Assembly: GCA_025200525.1 (NCBI GenBank)
Contig: CM045770.1
Location: 81,647,347 to 81,711,346, forward strand
Direction of reading: 5' to 3'
DNA length: 64,000 bases
From: Camellia lanceoleosa
Lineage: Eukaryota > Streptophyta > Magnoliopsida > Ericales > Theaceae
Shown here one piece after another: positions 11,281 to 23,534 of the stretch. Every line of letters starts with the position of its first letter. The first letter of the stretch is position 1. The notes below the pieces were generated by a model. The model did no database searches. It worked only from the letters and a program-made list of their open reading frames with translations, and had not been told where the DNA came from. A program made the translations under genes and the position numbers.

Positions 11281-13149
11281 ACTGTAAATGTGTAGAAAAC
11301 TCTACTCACATCTCCTTCCTTAACTCATCCCTTAGCTCCGCACGAACTTGCTGGGTGATCTGAACAATAATCGATGGCTGGGGTGTTGGCTGTGATGGCC
11401 CAGCACCATCTTTATACACCGTGCTCCAAGGCACAATTCTTCCATATGTGTGACAATATCCATGTCCGTCATGACCTATCAAATCATGAAAAATAGCATT
11501 CCTAACCTCCAAAGTCTGGCAATCCTCAGGTAGCATGGAGAGTTGACGATTAAACTCATCTTGTATTGAATAAGACATACAAGTATATGTCAAATTAAGA
11601 TGGTTGGCACACAAAAAATAAAAAATAAAATTTAAATACAATGTTAGGTGTTTGAAAATTACCAAAGTCTGGATAACCTCAAGGTCATCTACTCTACGTA
11701 TCATAAGCCAAACATTCATCTTATCTGTAGATTCTCCCTTTGTTGGTTATCTAGATTTTTTTAGAAATATGAAAATTAGAATCCAAATAATTTGCAAATA
11801 TATAATGTTTATTTATATACAAAAATAAAACAATAAAATATAAACCTCATGCCGAATCTGAGCGAAAGTAGTACACCCTATGATATGAGCTATGCCGTGA
11901 GCTCGCCGATTTTTAGCGTTCCTTGTTGCAATTTTCTATAACAGGTTCAACAAATGTAAGTATATAAATATGATTTGTATGTTTACATATCATACATATA
12001 ACTTATTTGTATACCTCAGCATTGAAAGTACGCCAATACTCCACAAATTCTTCCCACTGGCTTGGCATAATGTGCAAAGGAACATCATCCTTCAGATTAG
12101 GATCAGAACTTCTAGGCTTGAAATACTTGGTTTTAATCTTATTCTTGTGATCCTTCCATATGTTGTTGCAGGTTTTCATGCAGATTGGCTTATACTCCTC
12201 TAGACATATATTCAAATTGTCCTATAAAACACAATTTCAAAGTTTAAATAATAATAACATAATTTTGGAATTTAAATTTTTAAACAAAAATATACTTTTA
12301 CCTTCACATTCTTCTGGATAATATCAAGAATATCAGAAGACACTATGTTCCAGTCAAGAAAAGTAAGAGGAACAATGCTACCATTCCGCACAATAATGCC
12401 AAGTTGAGTAGTTAACTTAGACACATTATCCCCTATTTGGCAGTAATTTTCGTCAAATTGTATGTCCAACTTTGTACCAGTACCCCACTCCTTAATGCCC
12501 TTGGCACATCCTCTATTATGCCTACTCGAGGTTGATGAAGAACTAACATGACCTGCGAGATAAAATAAGAATAAACAATATACAATGATAATAAACAAAT
12601 GCAAATTTAAATAATGTTAATACAAATTGAATTCTTATACCTGAGGTGGGTTGTGAAGAAGTCGAAGGGTTTTGAAGATACAATGAGAATAAACAAATTA
12701 TATATAATGAGAATAAATAAATGTATATTTAAATAATTTTCATACAAATCAAAGCAAATTTATATACCTGCGGTTGGCTCATAAGATGATGACTCTAGTC
12801 GGGATGATAGCTGCTGTGGCGCCACTGATAGTGGACGCACTAATGGTAGGCGTTGAGGCTATGATAACTGTTATGGTGCCACTGATGGTGGTGAACGCGG
12901 TGGCACTAATGGCCCCTCTAATGGTGCTCGCTGTGATGCCTCCTCTAATGGTAGTGCCACTAATGGTTGTCGTTGTGGTGGCTGGTCAGATAGTGGTGTT
13001 ACTAATGGCCCCTCTGATGGTGGTCGCTGTGATGCCTCCTCTGATGGTGGTGCCACTGATGTCCTCTTACGTACCACATCGAACATCATGCGTAGGGGAT
13101 GATCAGGCTTCCTTTTTCTTGTCATAATAATTTGCAAGCAATATGACAT
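11281..13149 (-). pseudogene. TNPA-like CACTA protein gene (plant transposase, Ptta/En/Spm type)
   Basis: Several exons can be read on the minus strand with plausible GT-AG borders. A proline-rich first part (12871-13149) has a repeated EEASQRPPSEGPLV-like unit. Exons follow at about 12302-12552 (KLDIQFDENYCQIGDNV and LTTQLGIIVRNG), 12015-12221 (YKPICMKTCNNIWKDH and MPSQWEEFVEYW), 11845-11935 (NAKNRRAHGIAH and TFAQIRHE), about 11647-11745 and 11281-11580. The block order matches the plant En/Spm transposase_24 family, whose members bind subterminal repeats. A stop ends the proline-rich frame at 12871 and no joined frame is evident to the next exon, so the gene is probably inactive. Confidence 0.7.
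12774..13080 (-). repeat. Low-complexity proline-rich coding repeat
   Basis: Degenerate repeats of about 70-80 bp built from CCTCTGATGGTGGTCGCTG-like words. On the minus strand they encode alternating Pro/Ser/Glu/Gln blocks at the start of the TNPA-like protein. The long plus-strand frame over the same bases is a shadow of this repeat. Confidence 0.7.
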
Positions 13150-13456
13150 TAATTGACATTAGAAACGTAGAGAATGGTTTTGAATCAACTATAATATGAC
13201 ATTAATTGAACTAATACAATTATAAAGACAAAGTAAATTAAGAAACTGATGATTAACTACAACCTTGCCCTTAATTCAAGTATTGATGTTTATTAAATAT
13301 CAATCTATTTCAACATCAAGTGTTTCTCCTTCTGCGGCTTCCCTCACCCAACCAACTTCTTCATCACGGAGCATTATGTTTTCTTTCAATTGTTGGCTCA
13401 TATATGGCTCGATTTTTGGATCAGTCGAATTCATATCAAATAAACCTCTTTGAGAC

Positions 13457-14382
13457 TAGAGATGGCAATCAGAACCCGGCCCGACGGGGACCCGATCCCT
13501 CGATCCCGAATTGAGCGGTTATCTCCCGAAAAATACCCCCGACGGGCCGAGGATGGTATTGAAAATTGAATCCCCGATGATATTCGGGCCGGGGACGGGG
13601 ATACATGTTTCAGTCCCGGACCTGGCCTGACCCCGGCCCCGATCCCCGCCCCGCTTGCCCCCTGAGGTGAAATTACTATTTTGCCCCTATTTATATATAT
13701 AATATATGTGTATTTGTAGGGTTTGGCTGAAGTTGAACATTCACTCACTCACACACAAACACAGTTGTGTCGCCTCTCTCTCTCTCTGCAGGTGCTCCTT
13801 ACGGCGTCGGCGGTGGCGGTACTCCTCTGCTGTCCTCTCCCTCCTCTCATCTCGCCGATCTCTGATCTCACCAATGGTAGTAGCAGCGACTCCTCCGACG
13901 TCCTCTCCCTCCTCCCATCTCGCCGATCTTCGATCTCACCGATGGCGGTGGCGACAGTTCCTCTGCCGTCCTTTCCCTCCTCCCAAATCTGGTCGATGTC
14001 ACTGCTCAAGAACATCACGGCGACTCTCTCCTCTTAGATCTCGCCCATCTCTGATTTTTCTTTTTTTTGTTAATCTGTTGTGTGTACATGATCTGCATAC
14101 ATGATGCTGTATGATGTATGATGTTGATCTGTTGTGTCTACATGATCTGCTCAAGTATATATGATCTGCATCTATTGTTGATGTATCATGTATGATGTTG
14201 ATCTGTTGATGATGTTGATCTGCCTTTTTTTTTTTTTTTGGACAGGGGAATTTTTAGGGTCGGGAAAACCCGATCCCCGTTAGGGGGCGGGGGCGGGGGT
14301 GGGGGCGGTGATACCTTCCCCGTCGGGGATCGGGGCCGGGGAGTGTGATCCGCCAGGCCGCCCCACCCCGTTGCCATTCCTA
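13457..14382. mobile_element. Non-autonomous hAT element inserted in the CACTA
   Basis: The element begins TAGAGATGGCAA and ends TTGCCATTCCTA, an imperfect terminal inverted repeat of the hAT type. It is flanked by an exact 8-bp duplication TTTGAGAC (13449-13456 and 14383-14390). Both ends are GC-rich (CCCGACGGGGACCC-like) and the centre has CT-rich and TGATCTGTTG-like repeats. No transposase frame is present; the frames inside are low-complexity. It interrupts the region just 3' of the DUF4216-like exon of the CACTA transposase gene. Confidence 0.95.
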
Positions 14383-14407
14383 TTTGAGACATCTTCACCA
14401 CTACTTG

Positions 14408-14887
14408 CTAGTCTGGTTCTAACGGGTTTGCAACATACCAAACTTGCTCTGCTTGGGATGCCAAGATGAAAGGTTCATTGGTAATTCGATCATCTCGGTA
14501 CAACAAATGATTGAAGTTGACCAATGTGAAATTGAAGACATCTTGTATCTTCCCGTGAATGTTGTCAATCCAATCACATTTAAACAACACATGCTTCTTC
14601 TCATTGGAATATCGAATCTCAACAATATCTGTCAATTGTCTATAATAGTACACAGACCCCACACGAGGATTCTTGTCTTTCCGACTAGCATAACTTATGA
14701 TATCTGCCTTTAAAGCTACACCATAATTTTGTGTGGCTCGATGGTCATCCATGGCCTTTACTCGATACCGAAACGCATTCATTATATACCCGTTGAACCT
14801 CCTTGCCAAGTTATGAGGACCATTTGCTAATACAATAATCTCTTCAGAAAATGTGACATCACTAGTCATTCGCAAAGTTTGAACCTA
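14408..14887 (-). pseudogene. DUF4216-like exon of the CACTA transposase gene
   Basis: 155 codons stay open after an AG acceptor near 14888. Recognisable blocks are GPHNLARRFNGYIMNAFRY, TQNYGVALKA, YYYRQLTDIVEIRY and FKCDWID, followed by the tail ASQAEQVWYV. This domain is the usual C-terminal part of plant TNPD proteins. Confidence 0.8.
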
Positions 14888-14965
14888 TTTTAAAAAAAAA
14901 AATTGTAAAATTTAAAGTGTAGTTCGACTTAGATAACTAGAATTTGTAGATTTAAATACATACAT

Positions 14966-16457
14966 TGTGACACCCTGAACGTTTAATTAAATACCACATA
15001 AATATTTATAGTTAAATATAATTATGGTTGTATGTGATGATATATTATTAAATAAATAAATAATAATAAATAAATATATAAATCTAATTTGGCATTGTGT
15101 TATCAAATATGAGATTAATTAGGGATTATTATTTGGGGCCAAATTAACACAAATATGGAATAATAATACTAGTTGGGCCAAATTAAAGCTAAAGATAATA
15201 AATAAATAAATAAATAAATAAATAAAAGTAAAATAAAACAAATATAATAAATAATTTCCACGTTAATTAAGCAATAATTAATGAAAAGATTTGTAAATAT
15301 TTGCAAATATTGCTAAAGAAATGAAATAGGCCATCTGTATGTCTAGGTTTGGGAAGGGAGTGATTCTTCACTTTAGGGTTATCATGGAAGAGTGAGTCAT
15401 CACTAGCCAGCCGTGTGTATGCATAGGAATGGTGGGTACTATGAAGTTAGGGTCAACAAAGAAGAAGAAAAAAAAAAAAAAAAAAAAAAAAGGAGCCTCG
15501 GAAGCAACATAAAAGAAAAAAGAAAAAAAATAAGAAAAGGTTAAGAGTCAATATTAAGGTGAGTTATATTATATTTTGAGTCACCATAATATATTTTACG
15601 TATGTTTTGACTTATCATAATTTATTTTATATAAGTTATATTTTATGAGTTATATTAATACTAGTTATTTTATAAATTATATTAATATTTCAGTTACGTT
15701 GATTAATTTCTGAACTCTATTTGTTTAAAATGAAGTCCATGGATATGTTTGTTTAAATTTTAAAGAATAGTTGACTATGACCTTATAAACAATTATGTTT
15801 TGTAAGTATCACTACGGGAGTCCCATGCCTTAGGGAACTTAAATAACCATTGGCCTCTGTTTGACCACTTTGTAGTCCTCTGTTTGTCATGGATCCATTG
15901 ATCTCTGTTATGATTGTCACTCATGTGACCTTTGTTCTGTTCTGTTCTGCTCTGTACCGTGGTTATGGTTATTTATTTATATAATTTTTGTATTTTGGTT
16001 TTTGTCACTTAAATGATTTATTTTCTAAATTAAGTTATGTAATTGTTTTGGCTTAACTAACTATCTATGGTTATTTTGTATTCCCCATACTTTTGGCATA
16101 ATATTTCTCACTCTACTGTGTGTTTATAAATGTTACCCTTTCAGGTGATGAGATATAAGAACGACCCATAACCTCGTGTAGTGGAACCTGTGTAAGAAAT
16201 TGATACGGATCCGTTAATTTGTTTTTCTTTTCTTTTCTTCCTGTCATTTTTTCTGATGGTCGGTCGCTGCATAATAAAATAATAAAAACCTATGGATGTA
16301 CTCTTTTTTTTTAGTAAGATGAAGTAACTTTCTGTTTAATTATTTTTATTTCTGTTTGCCTTCGCTTGCGCAGTTTAATTTGCTATGATTAGAATAAGTT
16401 AGTAAGTTGCGATTCTAATCTTAGGCCCCTGGGGTTGGGTTAGGTCGGGTCGTGACA
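14966..16457 (+). repeat. 5' LTR of the chromovirus-like element
   Basis: 1492 bp, TG...CA borders. It contains an AAAT-like microsatellite (about 15201-15226) and an A run (about 15470-15490), both longer than in the 3' copy. No LTR frame is coding. Confidence 0.95.
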
Positions 16458-16461
16458 AAAA

Positions 16462-16473
16462 TGGTATCAGAGC
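16462..16473 (+). other. Primer-binding site
   Basis: TGGTATCAGAGC lies 4 bp after the LTR. It is the complement of the 3' end of initiator methionine tRNA, the usual primer for many plant Ty3/gypsy elements. Confidence 0.9.
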
Positions 16474-16659
16474 AATGGTTCAATCAAAAAAAAAAAATGC
16501 TATTTTAATTTGATCAGAAAGTTCAAAAAATTATAAATAAATCTATAAATAAAACTATATAGCTAGATAAACATAATAAAATAAAATAAAAAAATAAATA
16601 TTTACTTACAACGTTAGTCCTTTTGTGTAAAACCTTATGTTTCTTCTGGTGATATAGGA

Positions 16660-17180
16660 ATGTCCGAGATTAACCTTAACGAGGCATTTTGGGAGGAGTT
16701 CGGGGCCATTAATTTGGATGAGATTTAGCAGAGTACCCCGCCTCCGCCTCACCTGAAAGATGGGGAGATTTAGAGGATATAATTAGAGGATTACATCCAG
16801 GCCTTGCCCAATTGATGGGTCGACCAATTTATATACAGGTTGATCCTATTGATGTCCCACATTTACTAAGAAGGCAGAGCCGTGCCTATACGCACGGACG
16901 CTTTCTTGGACCCACTCGTGTCCTTGGCGTTGCCCCGGGACATGACCGCCCGCACTACATCATAGATCCTCTACCCCCAGATTTTGTGGCAAGAAGGGGG
17001 AACGTGTACCCCAAGGACTACATTTTTACCATGGTCCCTAACCCAATAGAGATTATTGATGTTCAAAATGTTGACTTTAATAATGACTTGTCATATATCG
17101 AGACACTCAGCTGGATTGTCGATCGAGCATTTTTGGGATACATACAGTCTATCCCCATTTTCACAGTCCAAGTAGCATAG
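16660..17180 (+). pseudogene. Leader ORF ahead of gag, unrecognised
   Basis: An ATG at 16660 starts MSEINLNEAFWEEFGAINL, after which a stop or frame change occurs near 16725. A long open piece then runs to 17180, including GRPIYIQVDPIDVPHLLRR, PTRVLGVAPGHDRPHYI, DPLPPDFVARRGNVYPKDY and PNPIEIIDVQNVDFNND. I do not recognise this protein. It is separate from gag, which starts about 320 bp further on. It could be an accessory ORF of this lineage or captured sequence. Confidence 0.45.
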
Positions 17181-17498
17181 ATGTGTTTTGGTGTGATCTA
17201 GTTAGGATGGAAATTTGAGCTTCTTATGCAACACTACTTCCCATGGTTGTTTGGCTCGTTTGACCCACCATTCTAGATTTCGTAGAAGAAAACCTTTTTG
17301 TACGCTAACCATGATGTGTTCTAATCTTTTTTTGTTGTTTTCGTTTTGTTGTACCACAGGGATGAGATACTAACATATTTTGACTTTTGAAACAATGATG
17401 TAATATTAATTGTAAAAAATAGTAAAGTTGGTATTATATATATATTGCGCTATATATGCTGCGTTATGGATGTAATGCCTCGTTTGTTACTTTGTAGA

Positions 17499-18953
17499 AT
17501 GACCAATAATGGTAACGGAAGCGAGTCATCAGTCAATGGCACTGAATCGATGGAAAGAATCATGAAAAGAGCGGTTACTAGCTTTTTGCAAGCCTTGCAG
17601 ACTAACATTAACAATGGGATGCCGAAACGGTGAGAAGAACCAGTTACCATAAAACAGTTTCAGGATCTGAAACCCACAACATTTATCGGCGGCCCAGACC
17701 CAATGGTAGCAGATGCTTGGGTTAAAGACATGAAAATGATTTTTCACGCCCTACCTTGCACCGAAAGACAGAAGGTAACTTTCGCCACTTTCACTTTCAA
17801 AGACAATGCAGAAGAATGGTGGCTTCTCACTCTGGAGAAAGAAAAAATTGTGACTTGGGCAAGATTCTTGGAATTATTTTACAAAAAATACTTTCCAGAT
17901 TCATTGCGGGAGTAGAAGGCATCAGAATTCATATATCTAAAACAAGGAACCATGACGGTGGCCGAATATGAGAGCAAGTTCACACAACTCACTTGGTTTA
18001 CAACATACGTCATCCCCATCGAAACTCGAAAAGTAACAAAATTCGAAACAAGATTGGATGCTGAAATTAAAGATAAGCTCGAGGTCTTGAAACTGCCAAC
18101 CTATGCAGAAGTGGTAGACCGGGTGTACAATGCAGAAAAGGGGATTAAAGCCTCGGGTTCCGGGGAACCAAGCCAAAAGAAGCGATTTTGGAAAAGAGAC
18201 AACAGAAGACCCGGTGTTGTGCCTCCTAAAAAGGTGAATACGGGCACAACCAGCTCAGGCCATCAAGGTCCTACCAACCCCCGATGTGGTACTATTCCAA
18301 TTTGTCCTACTTGTGGAAAGACTCATTGGGGACAATACCATCGAGACATGGAAGCATGCTTTAAATGCGGTCAAGTGGGCCACTTGCTGAGGGATCGTCT
18401 AAAGCTGACTAATCTTACAGCTAGCCCCTCTAGCCCAGTCAGAAAACCCACAGGACCTAAAGGAGAGAAGAATGACTTAAAATGCCAAGGAAGGGCTTTT
18501 GCCTTGGTACCTGGAAAACCAGAAGTTACCGAAAATGTTGTGTCAGGTATACTTTCTGTCTATGGTCATTTAGCATACGTCCTCATTAACTCTAGATCAA
18601 CTCATTCGTTTGTTGCACCACATTTTGCTGTCAAGTCGGCATCAACACCCGAACCATTAGGATATATATTGTCTGTGTCTTTTCCTTATAGTAAGTCTAC
18701 CTGTAGTACTGATGTGTACAAATTATGTACTATATCCTTAAAAGGCAAAACCTTATATGTAGACTTGATTCCCCTCCGCATTAGGAACTTTGATGTGATC
18801 TTAGGTATGGACTGGCTGACTGCCAACTACGCCTCTATTGATTGTAAAGCCGAAAAGGTCTCCCTCAGGTTACCAAACCAACCCAAGCTTGTTTTTGATG
18901 GGAATGGAGTTTCTAACCCTCTCTGTATTATATCCTCCATGACAGCCCAATGA
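17499..18953 (+). pseudogene. Gag and protease of the chromovirus-like element
   Basis: Gag starts at the ATG at 17499. Stops at 17631 and near 17913 split it. The conserved gag blocks are FIGGPDPMVADAWVKDMKMI, DNAEEWWLL, FYKKYFP and TVAEYESKFTQL. A zinc knuckle CFKCGQVGHLLRDR follows near 18358. The protease active site near 18582-18605 reads LINSRSTHSF. The usual D-S-G is changed to N-S-R, so the protease would be inactive. The FDVILGMDWL block that follows is intact. Confidence 0.85.
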
Positions 18954-18989
18954 CTTCTAAGAAAGGGTTGAGGTAGTTATATTTGTTAT

Positions 18990-20507
18990 GTGATCAATAC
19001 ACAAAAAGAGGCCCTTACCGTTGATGTGATCCCCGTAGTACAAGAATTCCTGGATGTTTTTCTTGAAGATCTACCCGGTATCCCGGTTGATCGGGAAATC
19101 GAATTCACCATTGAAACCCAACCTGGCACACAACCAATATCAAAAGCTCCTTATTGCATGTCGATGATAGAATTAAAAGAACTGAAAACTCAACTCTAGG
19201 AACTCCATGACAAAGGTTTCATTCGACCTAGTACCTCACATTGGAGAGCTCTAGTATTGTTCGTGAAGAAAAAGAATGGCACGATGAGATTATGCATCGA
19301 TTACTAGGAGTTGAACAAGGTCACCATCAAGAATCGGTACCCTCTATCACGAATCAATGACTTATTCGATAAACTTCAAGGCGCTCAAGTATTCTCCACA
19401 ATTGACTTGTGATCGGGCAATCACCAACTAAAAGTCAAAATGGAAAGTATCGAAAAGACTGCCTTCAGAACCCGTTACAGGCACTATGAGTTTCTTGTTA
19501 TGCCTTTTGGTGTCACAAATGCTCTAGCAGCCTTTATGGACCTTACGAACCAAGTATTCAAACCCTATCTTGATGAGTTCATCATCGTCTCCATTGACGA
19601 CATCCTCATATACTCCAAGTCACCAGAGGCCCATGAGCAGCACTTGCGAATGGTTTTACAAACACTACGTGATCACAAACTTTATGCCAAGTTGAAGAAA
19701 TGCGAATTCTGGATCACCAGTGTACACTTTCTCGGTCATGTCATTAACAAAGATGGTATCTTGGTTGACCCCCAAAAAGTTACAACAATCCTAAATTGGC
19801 CACAACCTACCAATCTGTCAGAAATTCAAAGCTTCGTGGGTCTAGCTGGCTATTATCGACGCTTCGTGCAAGATTTCTCAAAGATAGCATCACCCTTGAC
19901 CTAGTTAACTCAGAAGAACACACCTTTTGAATGAACTGACAAACAAGAGTGTTGCTTCCGAGAATTAAAAATTATGCCAACTCCTATACTAGCACTCTTT
20001 ACAGGAGCAGATGGGTTTGTAATTTATAGTGATGCCTCATACAATGGTTTGGATTGCATTCTCATGCAAAACGAAAAAGTCATTGCTTATGCTTCGCGAC
20101 AATTAAAGACTCATGAGAAAAATTACCCGACTTATGATTTGGAATTGGCTGTGGTGATCTTTGCCCTCAAAATCTGGCGTCATTATCTCTACGATGCAAC
20201 CTGTGAGATTTACACTAATCATAAGAGTCTTAAATCTGTTCACATTGAAGGAACTGAATATGAGGCAACAGCGATGGCTAGAATTATGAAAGACTATGAT
20301 GTAGAGATCCATCACCATCCAGGCAAAGCTAACGTGGTAGGAGATGCACTGAGTCAAAAAATGACCAAAGGTTTGGCATGTACTCTCGTTTCCCGTAAGA
20401 TCAATGGACTGCTCGCCAACATAACCGTAGAACCTACCTTGATTGAAGAAATTAGAGCACACCAATGTGAAGATAACCTTTTGAAGAAAAAGTATGATGA
20501 GCAATAG
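18990..20507 (+). pseudogene. Reverse transcriptase and RNase H of the chromovirus-like element
   Basis: The order is intact: [11 protein letters not shown], the palm start with a stop inside CIDY-stop-ELNKV, FSTIDL-stop, [20 protein letters not shown], the catalytic SIDDILIYS (19590-19616), [11 protein letters not shown], and the RNase H start [14 protein letters not shown] with [16 protein letters not shown]. At least five stops are present (19197, about 19304, about 19410, about 19902 and others). Several are TAG or TGA that fit C-to-T or G-to-A changes at methylated cytosines. Confidence 0.85.
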
Positions 20508-21830
20508 AGTACACCTGATCTTGATTTCATTATAAACAATGGGATACTAAAATTTCGAAATTGAATTTGCGTACCCAACATTCCAGAACTCAAGAAGAAG
20601 ATACTGGTGGAAGCTCATAGCTCGAGATTTGCAGTCCACCCTGGCAACACCAAGATGTACCATGATCTAAAGGAACACTATTGGTGGACAGGAATGGAAA
20701 GAGATATAGCAAGACATATCTGCAAATGTCTGCATTGTCAGCGTGTTTAAGCAAAACATCAGAGACCTGCAGGATTGCTGCAACCACTCCCTATTCTTGA
20801 ATGGAAATGAAAACACATCACTATGGACTTCGTGGTCGGGCTACCACAGTCATTTTCAAATAATGATGCAATATGGGTTAAAGTAGACCAATTGACGAAG
20901 TCGGCGCATTTTCTACCAATCAAAATTGTGTAGTCTCTTAATAAGTTTGCCATTTTATACATCAAGGAAATTATTCATTTACATGGTATCCCAGTTTCAA
21001 TCGTGTCTGACCGAGACTCCCGATTCGTGTCTCACTTCTGGAACAAATTGCAAGTAGCTTTGGGAACCACACTGAAGTTTAGCACTGCTTATCACCCACA
21101 AACTGATGGGCAATTTGAAAGAACAATCCAGACATTGGAAGACATGTTACGTGGGACCTCAAAGGTAACTGGGATAAGTACCTACCTTTAGTGGAATTTG
21201 TCTACAACAACAGTTACCAAGCAAGAATTAGAATGGCACTATACGAAGCTCTGTATGGAAGGAGATGTCGATCACCTCTATGCTGGATGGAAGTCGGGGA
21301 CAGGAAACCGTTAGGCCCGAGATCGTGCAAATCACCAGTGATAAAATCCAACTTATCCAGCAGCGAATTCACACTGCCTAGAGCCACCAGAAAAGTTATG
21401 CAGATACACGGAGACGGGACTTGGAATTTCAAGTAGGGGATCATGTGTTCCTTAAAATCTCACCAACAAAAGGGGTTATCCAATTTGGAAAGCGAGGAAA
21501 GTTAAACCTACGTTACATCAGGCCATTCAAGATACTAGAAAGGATTGGTCCTGTAGCCTATTGCCTTGCACTACCACATGAACTATCCAATGTCCACAAT
21601 GTGTTTCACGTTTCAATGATTCGACGGTATCTTCGAGATCCAGAACATATTGTTGATTATGAGAACTTGGAAGTTCAAGAAGATCTTTTTTATGAAGAGT
21701 AACCAGTGCAGATTCTCGATCGTCGTGATCAAGTTCTCCGAAACAAGACCATACTGTTGGAAAAAGTCTTATGGCGAAATTACCGTATCGAAGAAGCTAC
21801 ATGGGAGACGAAAAGTCAAATGCAAGCCAA
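20508..21830 (+). pseudogene. Integrase with chromodomain-like tail
   Basis: The HHCC finger lies at about 20616-20745 (AHSSRFAVHPGNTK then HICKCLHCQRV). The core follows with [21 protein letters not shown] and the [12 protein letters not shown] block that carries the catalytic E. A C-terminal GDHVFLKISPTKGV and FHVSMIRRYLRDP lead to a chromodomain-like LLEKVLWRNYRIEEATW. In-frame stops at about 20748, 20808 and 20931 break it. Confidence 0.8.
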
Positions 21831-21882
21831 ATAGCCACACCTCCTCGAAAATTAAGGTATGTTTGGGGACAAACTTCTATTT

Positions 21883-21895
21883 AGGAGGTGAGAAA
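21883..21895 (+). other. Polypurine tract
   Basis: AGGAGGTGAGAAA directly precedes the 3' LTR and is the likely plus-strand primer of reverse transcription. Confidence 0.6.
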
Positions 21896-23347
21896 TGTGA
21901 CACGCTGTACATTTAATTAAATACTACATAAATATTTATAGTTAAATATAATTATGGTTGTATGTGATGATATATTATTAAATAAATAAATAATAATAAA
22001 TAAATATATAAATCTAATTTGACATTGGGTTATCAAATATGAGATTAATTAGGGATTATTATTTGGGGCCAAATTAACACAAATATGGAATTATAATACT
22101 AGTTGGGCCAAATTAAAGTTGAAGATAATAAATAAATAAATAAAAGTAAAATAAAACAAATATAATAAATAATTTCCACGTTAATTAAGCAATAATTAAT
22201 GAAAAGATTTGCAAATATTTGCAAATACATCTGTACGTCTAGGCTTAGGAAGAGAGTTATTCATTACTTACGGCCATCATGGAAGGGTGAGTCATCACTA
22301 GCCAGCCATGTGTATAAATAGGAAGGGGGGGTGCTGTGAAATTAGGGTCAGCAAAGAAAAAAAAAAAAAAAAAAAAGAGGGAGAAGAAGAGAAGAAGCCT
22401 CGGAAGCAGCATAAAAGAAAAAAGAAAATAAATAAAAAAAGGTTAAGGGTCAATATTAAGGTGAGTTATATTATATTTTGAGTCACCATAATATATTTTA
22501 CGTATGTTTTGACTTAATATAATTTATTTTATACAAGTTATATTTTATGAGTTATATTAATACTAGTTATATTTTATAAATTATATTAATATTTTAGTTA
22601 TGTGGATTAATTTCTGAACTCTATTTGTTTAAAATGAAATCCATGAATATGTTTGTTTAAATTTTAAAGAATAGTTGACTATGACCTTATAAACAATTAT
22701 GTTTTGTAAGTATCACCACGGGAGTCCCACGCCTTGGGGGACTTAAATAACCATTGGCCTCTGTTTGACCACTTTGTGGTCCTCTGTTTGTCATGTATCC
22801 ATTAACCTCTGTTCTAACTGTCACTCCTATGACCTCTGTTCTGTTATGTTATGTACCGTGATTATGGTTATTTATTTATATAATTTCTGTATTTCGGTTT
22901 CTGCTACTTAAATGATTTATTTACCAAATTAAGTTATGTAATTGTTTTGGCTTAACTAACTATCCAAGGTTATTTTGTATTCCCTATACTCTTGGCATAA
23001 TATTTCTCACTCTGTTGTGTGTTTATAGCTGTTATCCTTTCAAGTGATGAGATATAAGAACGACCCATAATCTCGTATAGTGGAACCTGTGCAAGAAATT
23101 GATACGAATCCGTTAATTTGTTTTTCTTTTCTTTTCTTCCTATCGTTTTTTCTGATGGCCAGTTGCTGCATAATAAAATAATAAAAGCCTATAGATGTAC
23201 TCTTTTTTTTTAGTAAGATAAAGTAACTTTTTGTTTAATTATTTTTTTTTTCTTTTTGCCTCTGCTTGCGCAGTTTAATTGGCTATGATTAGAATAAGTT
23301 AGTAAGTTGCGATTCTAACCCTAAGCCCCTATGGTTGGGTCGTGACA
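21896..23347 (+). repeat. 3' LTR of the chromovirus-like element
   Basis: 1452 bp, begins TGTGACACGC and ends GTCGTGACA, followed by the TSD TACAT. It lacks about 20 bp (after the TTTGCAAATAT word) that are present in the 5' LTR and has shorter simple repeats. Confidence 0.95.
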
Positions 23348-23534
23348 TACATGTTCCTTGAACCAATGTGAAAAGTTTGAAAATGTTCACGCCGAAGCTG
23401 ATGATCATCAACATCAGGCATTTTGACCTTAAGTACTTCAAGGTGTTTGGTGTGTAGATTGAAAATTTATCAATAAAAAAATTTTGGTTCAAAATTCAAT
23501 GAAACATAATAAAATATTGAGTGAGTGACATAAC

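Larger units (their letters stand above)
14966..23347 (+). mobile_element. Ty3/gypsy retrotransposon, chromovirus-like (Tekay/Del type), complete but degenerate
   Basis: The two LTRs (14966-16457 and 21896-23347) both begin TGTGACACSC and end GTCGTGACA. The whole is flanked by an exact 5-bp duplication TACAT (14961-14965 and 23348-23352). It has an initiator-Met-type primer-binding site and the order gag, protease, reverse transcriptase, RNase H, integrase. The integrase tail ends in a chromodomain-like EEATWETK block. LTRs differ by a few percent plus indels (by eye), so the insertion is not recent. It sits in the CACTA transposase gene, at or next to a probable splice donor. Confidence 0.95.

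Noticed and set aside
12774..13127. Plus-strand 117-codon Met/Val/Ala-rich frame that resembles a membrane protein
   Set aside because: It is the complement of the proline-rich repeat of the minus-strand TNPA-like gene.
13706..14104. Overlapping plus- and minus-strand frames of 89-132 codons
   Set aside because: They lie in the CT-rich interior of a hAT element, are low-complexity and overlap each other on both strands.
16462..16473. tRNA gene fragment
   Set aside because: Only the 12-nt complement of a tRNA 3' end is present, directly after an LTR; it is a primer-binding site.
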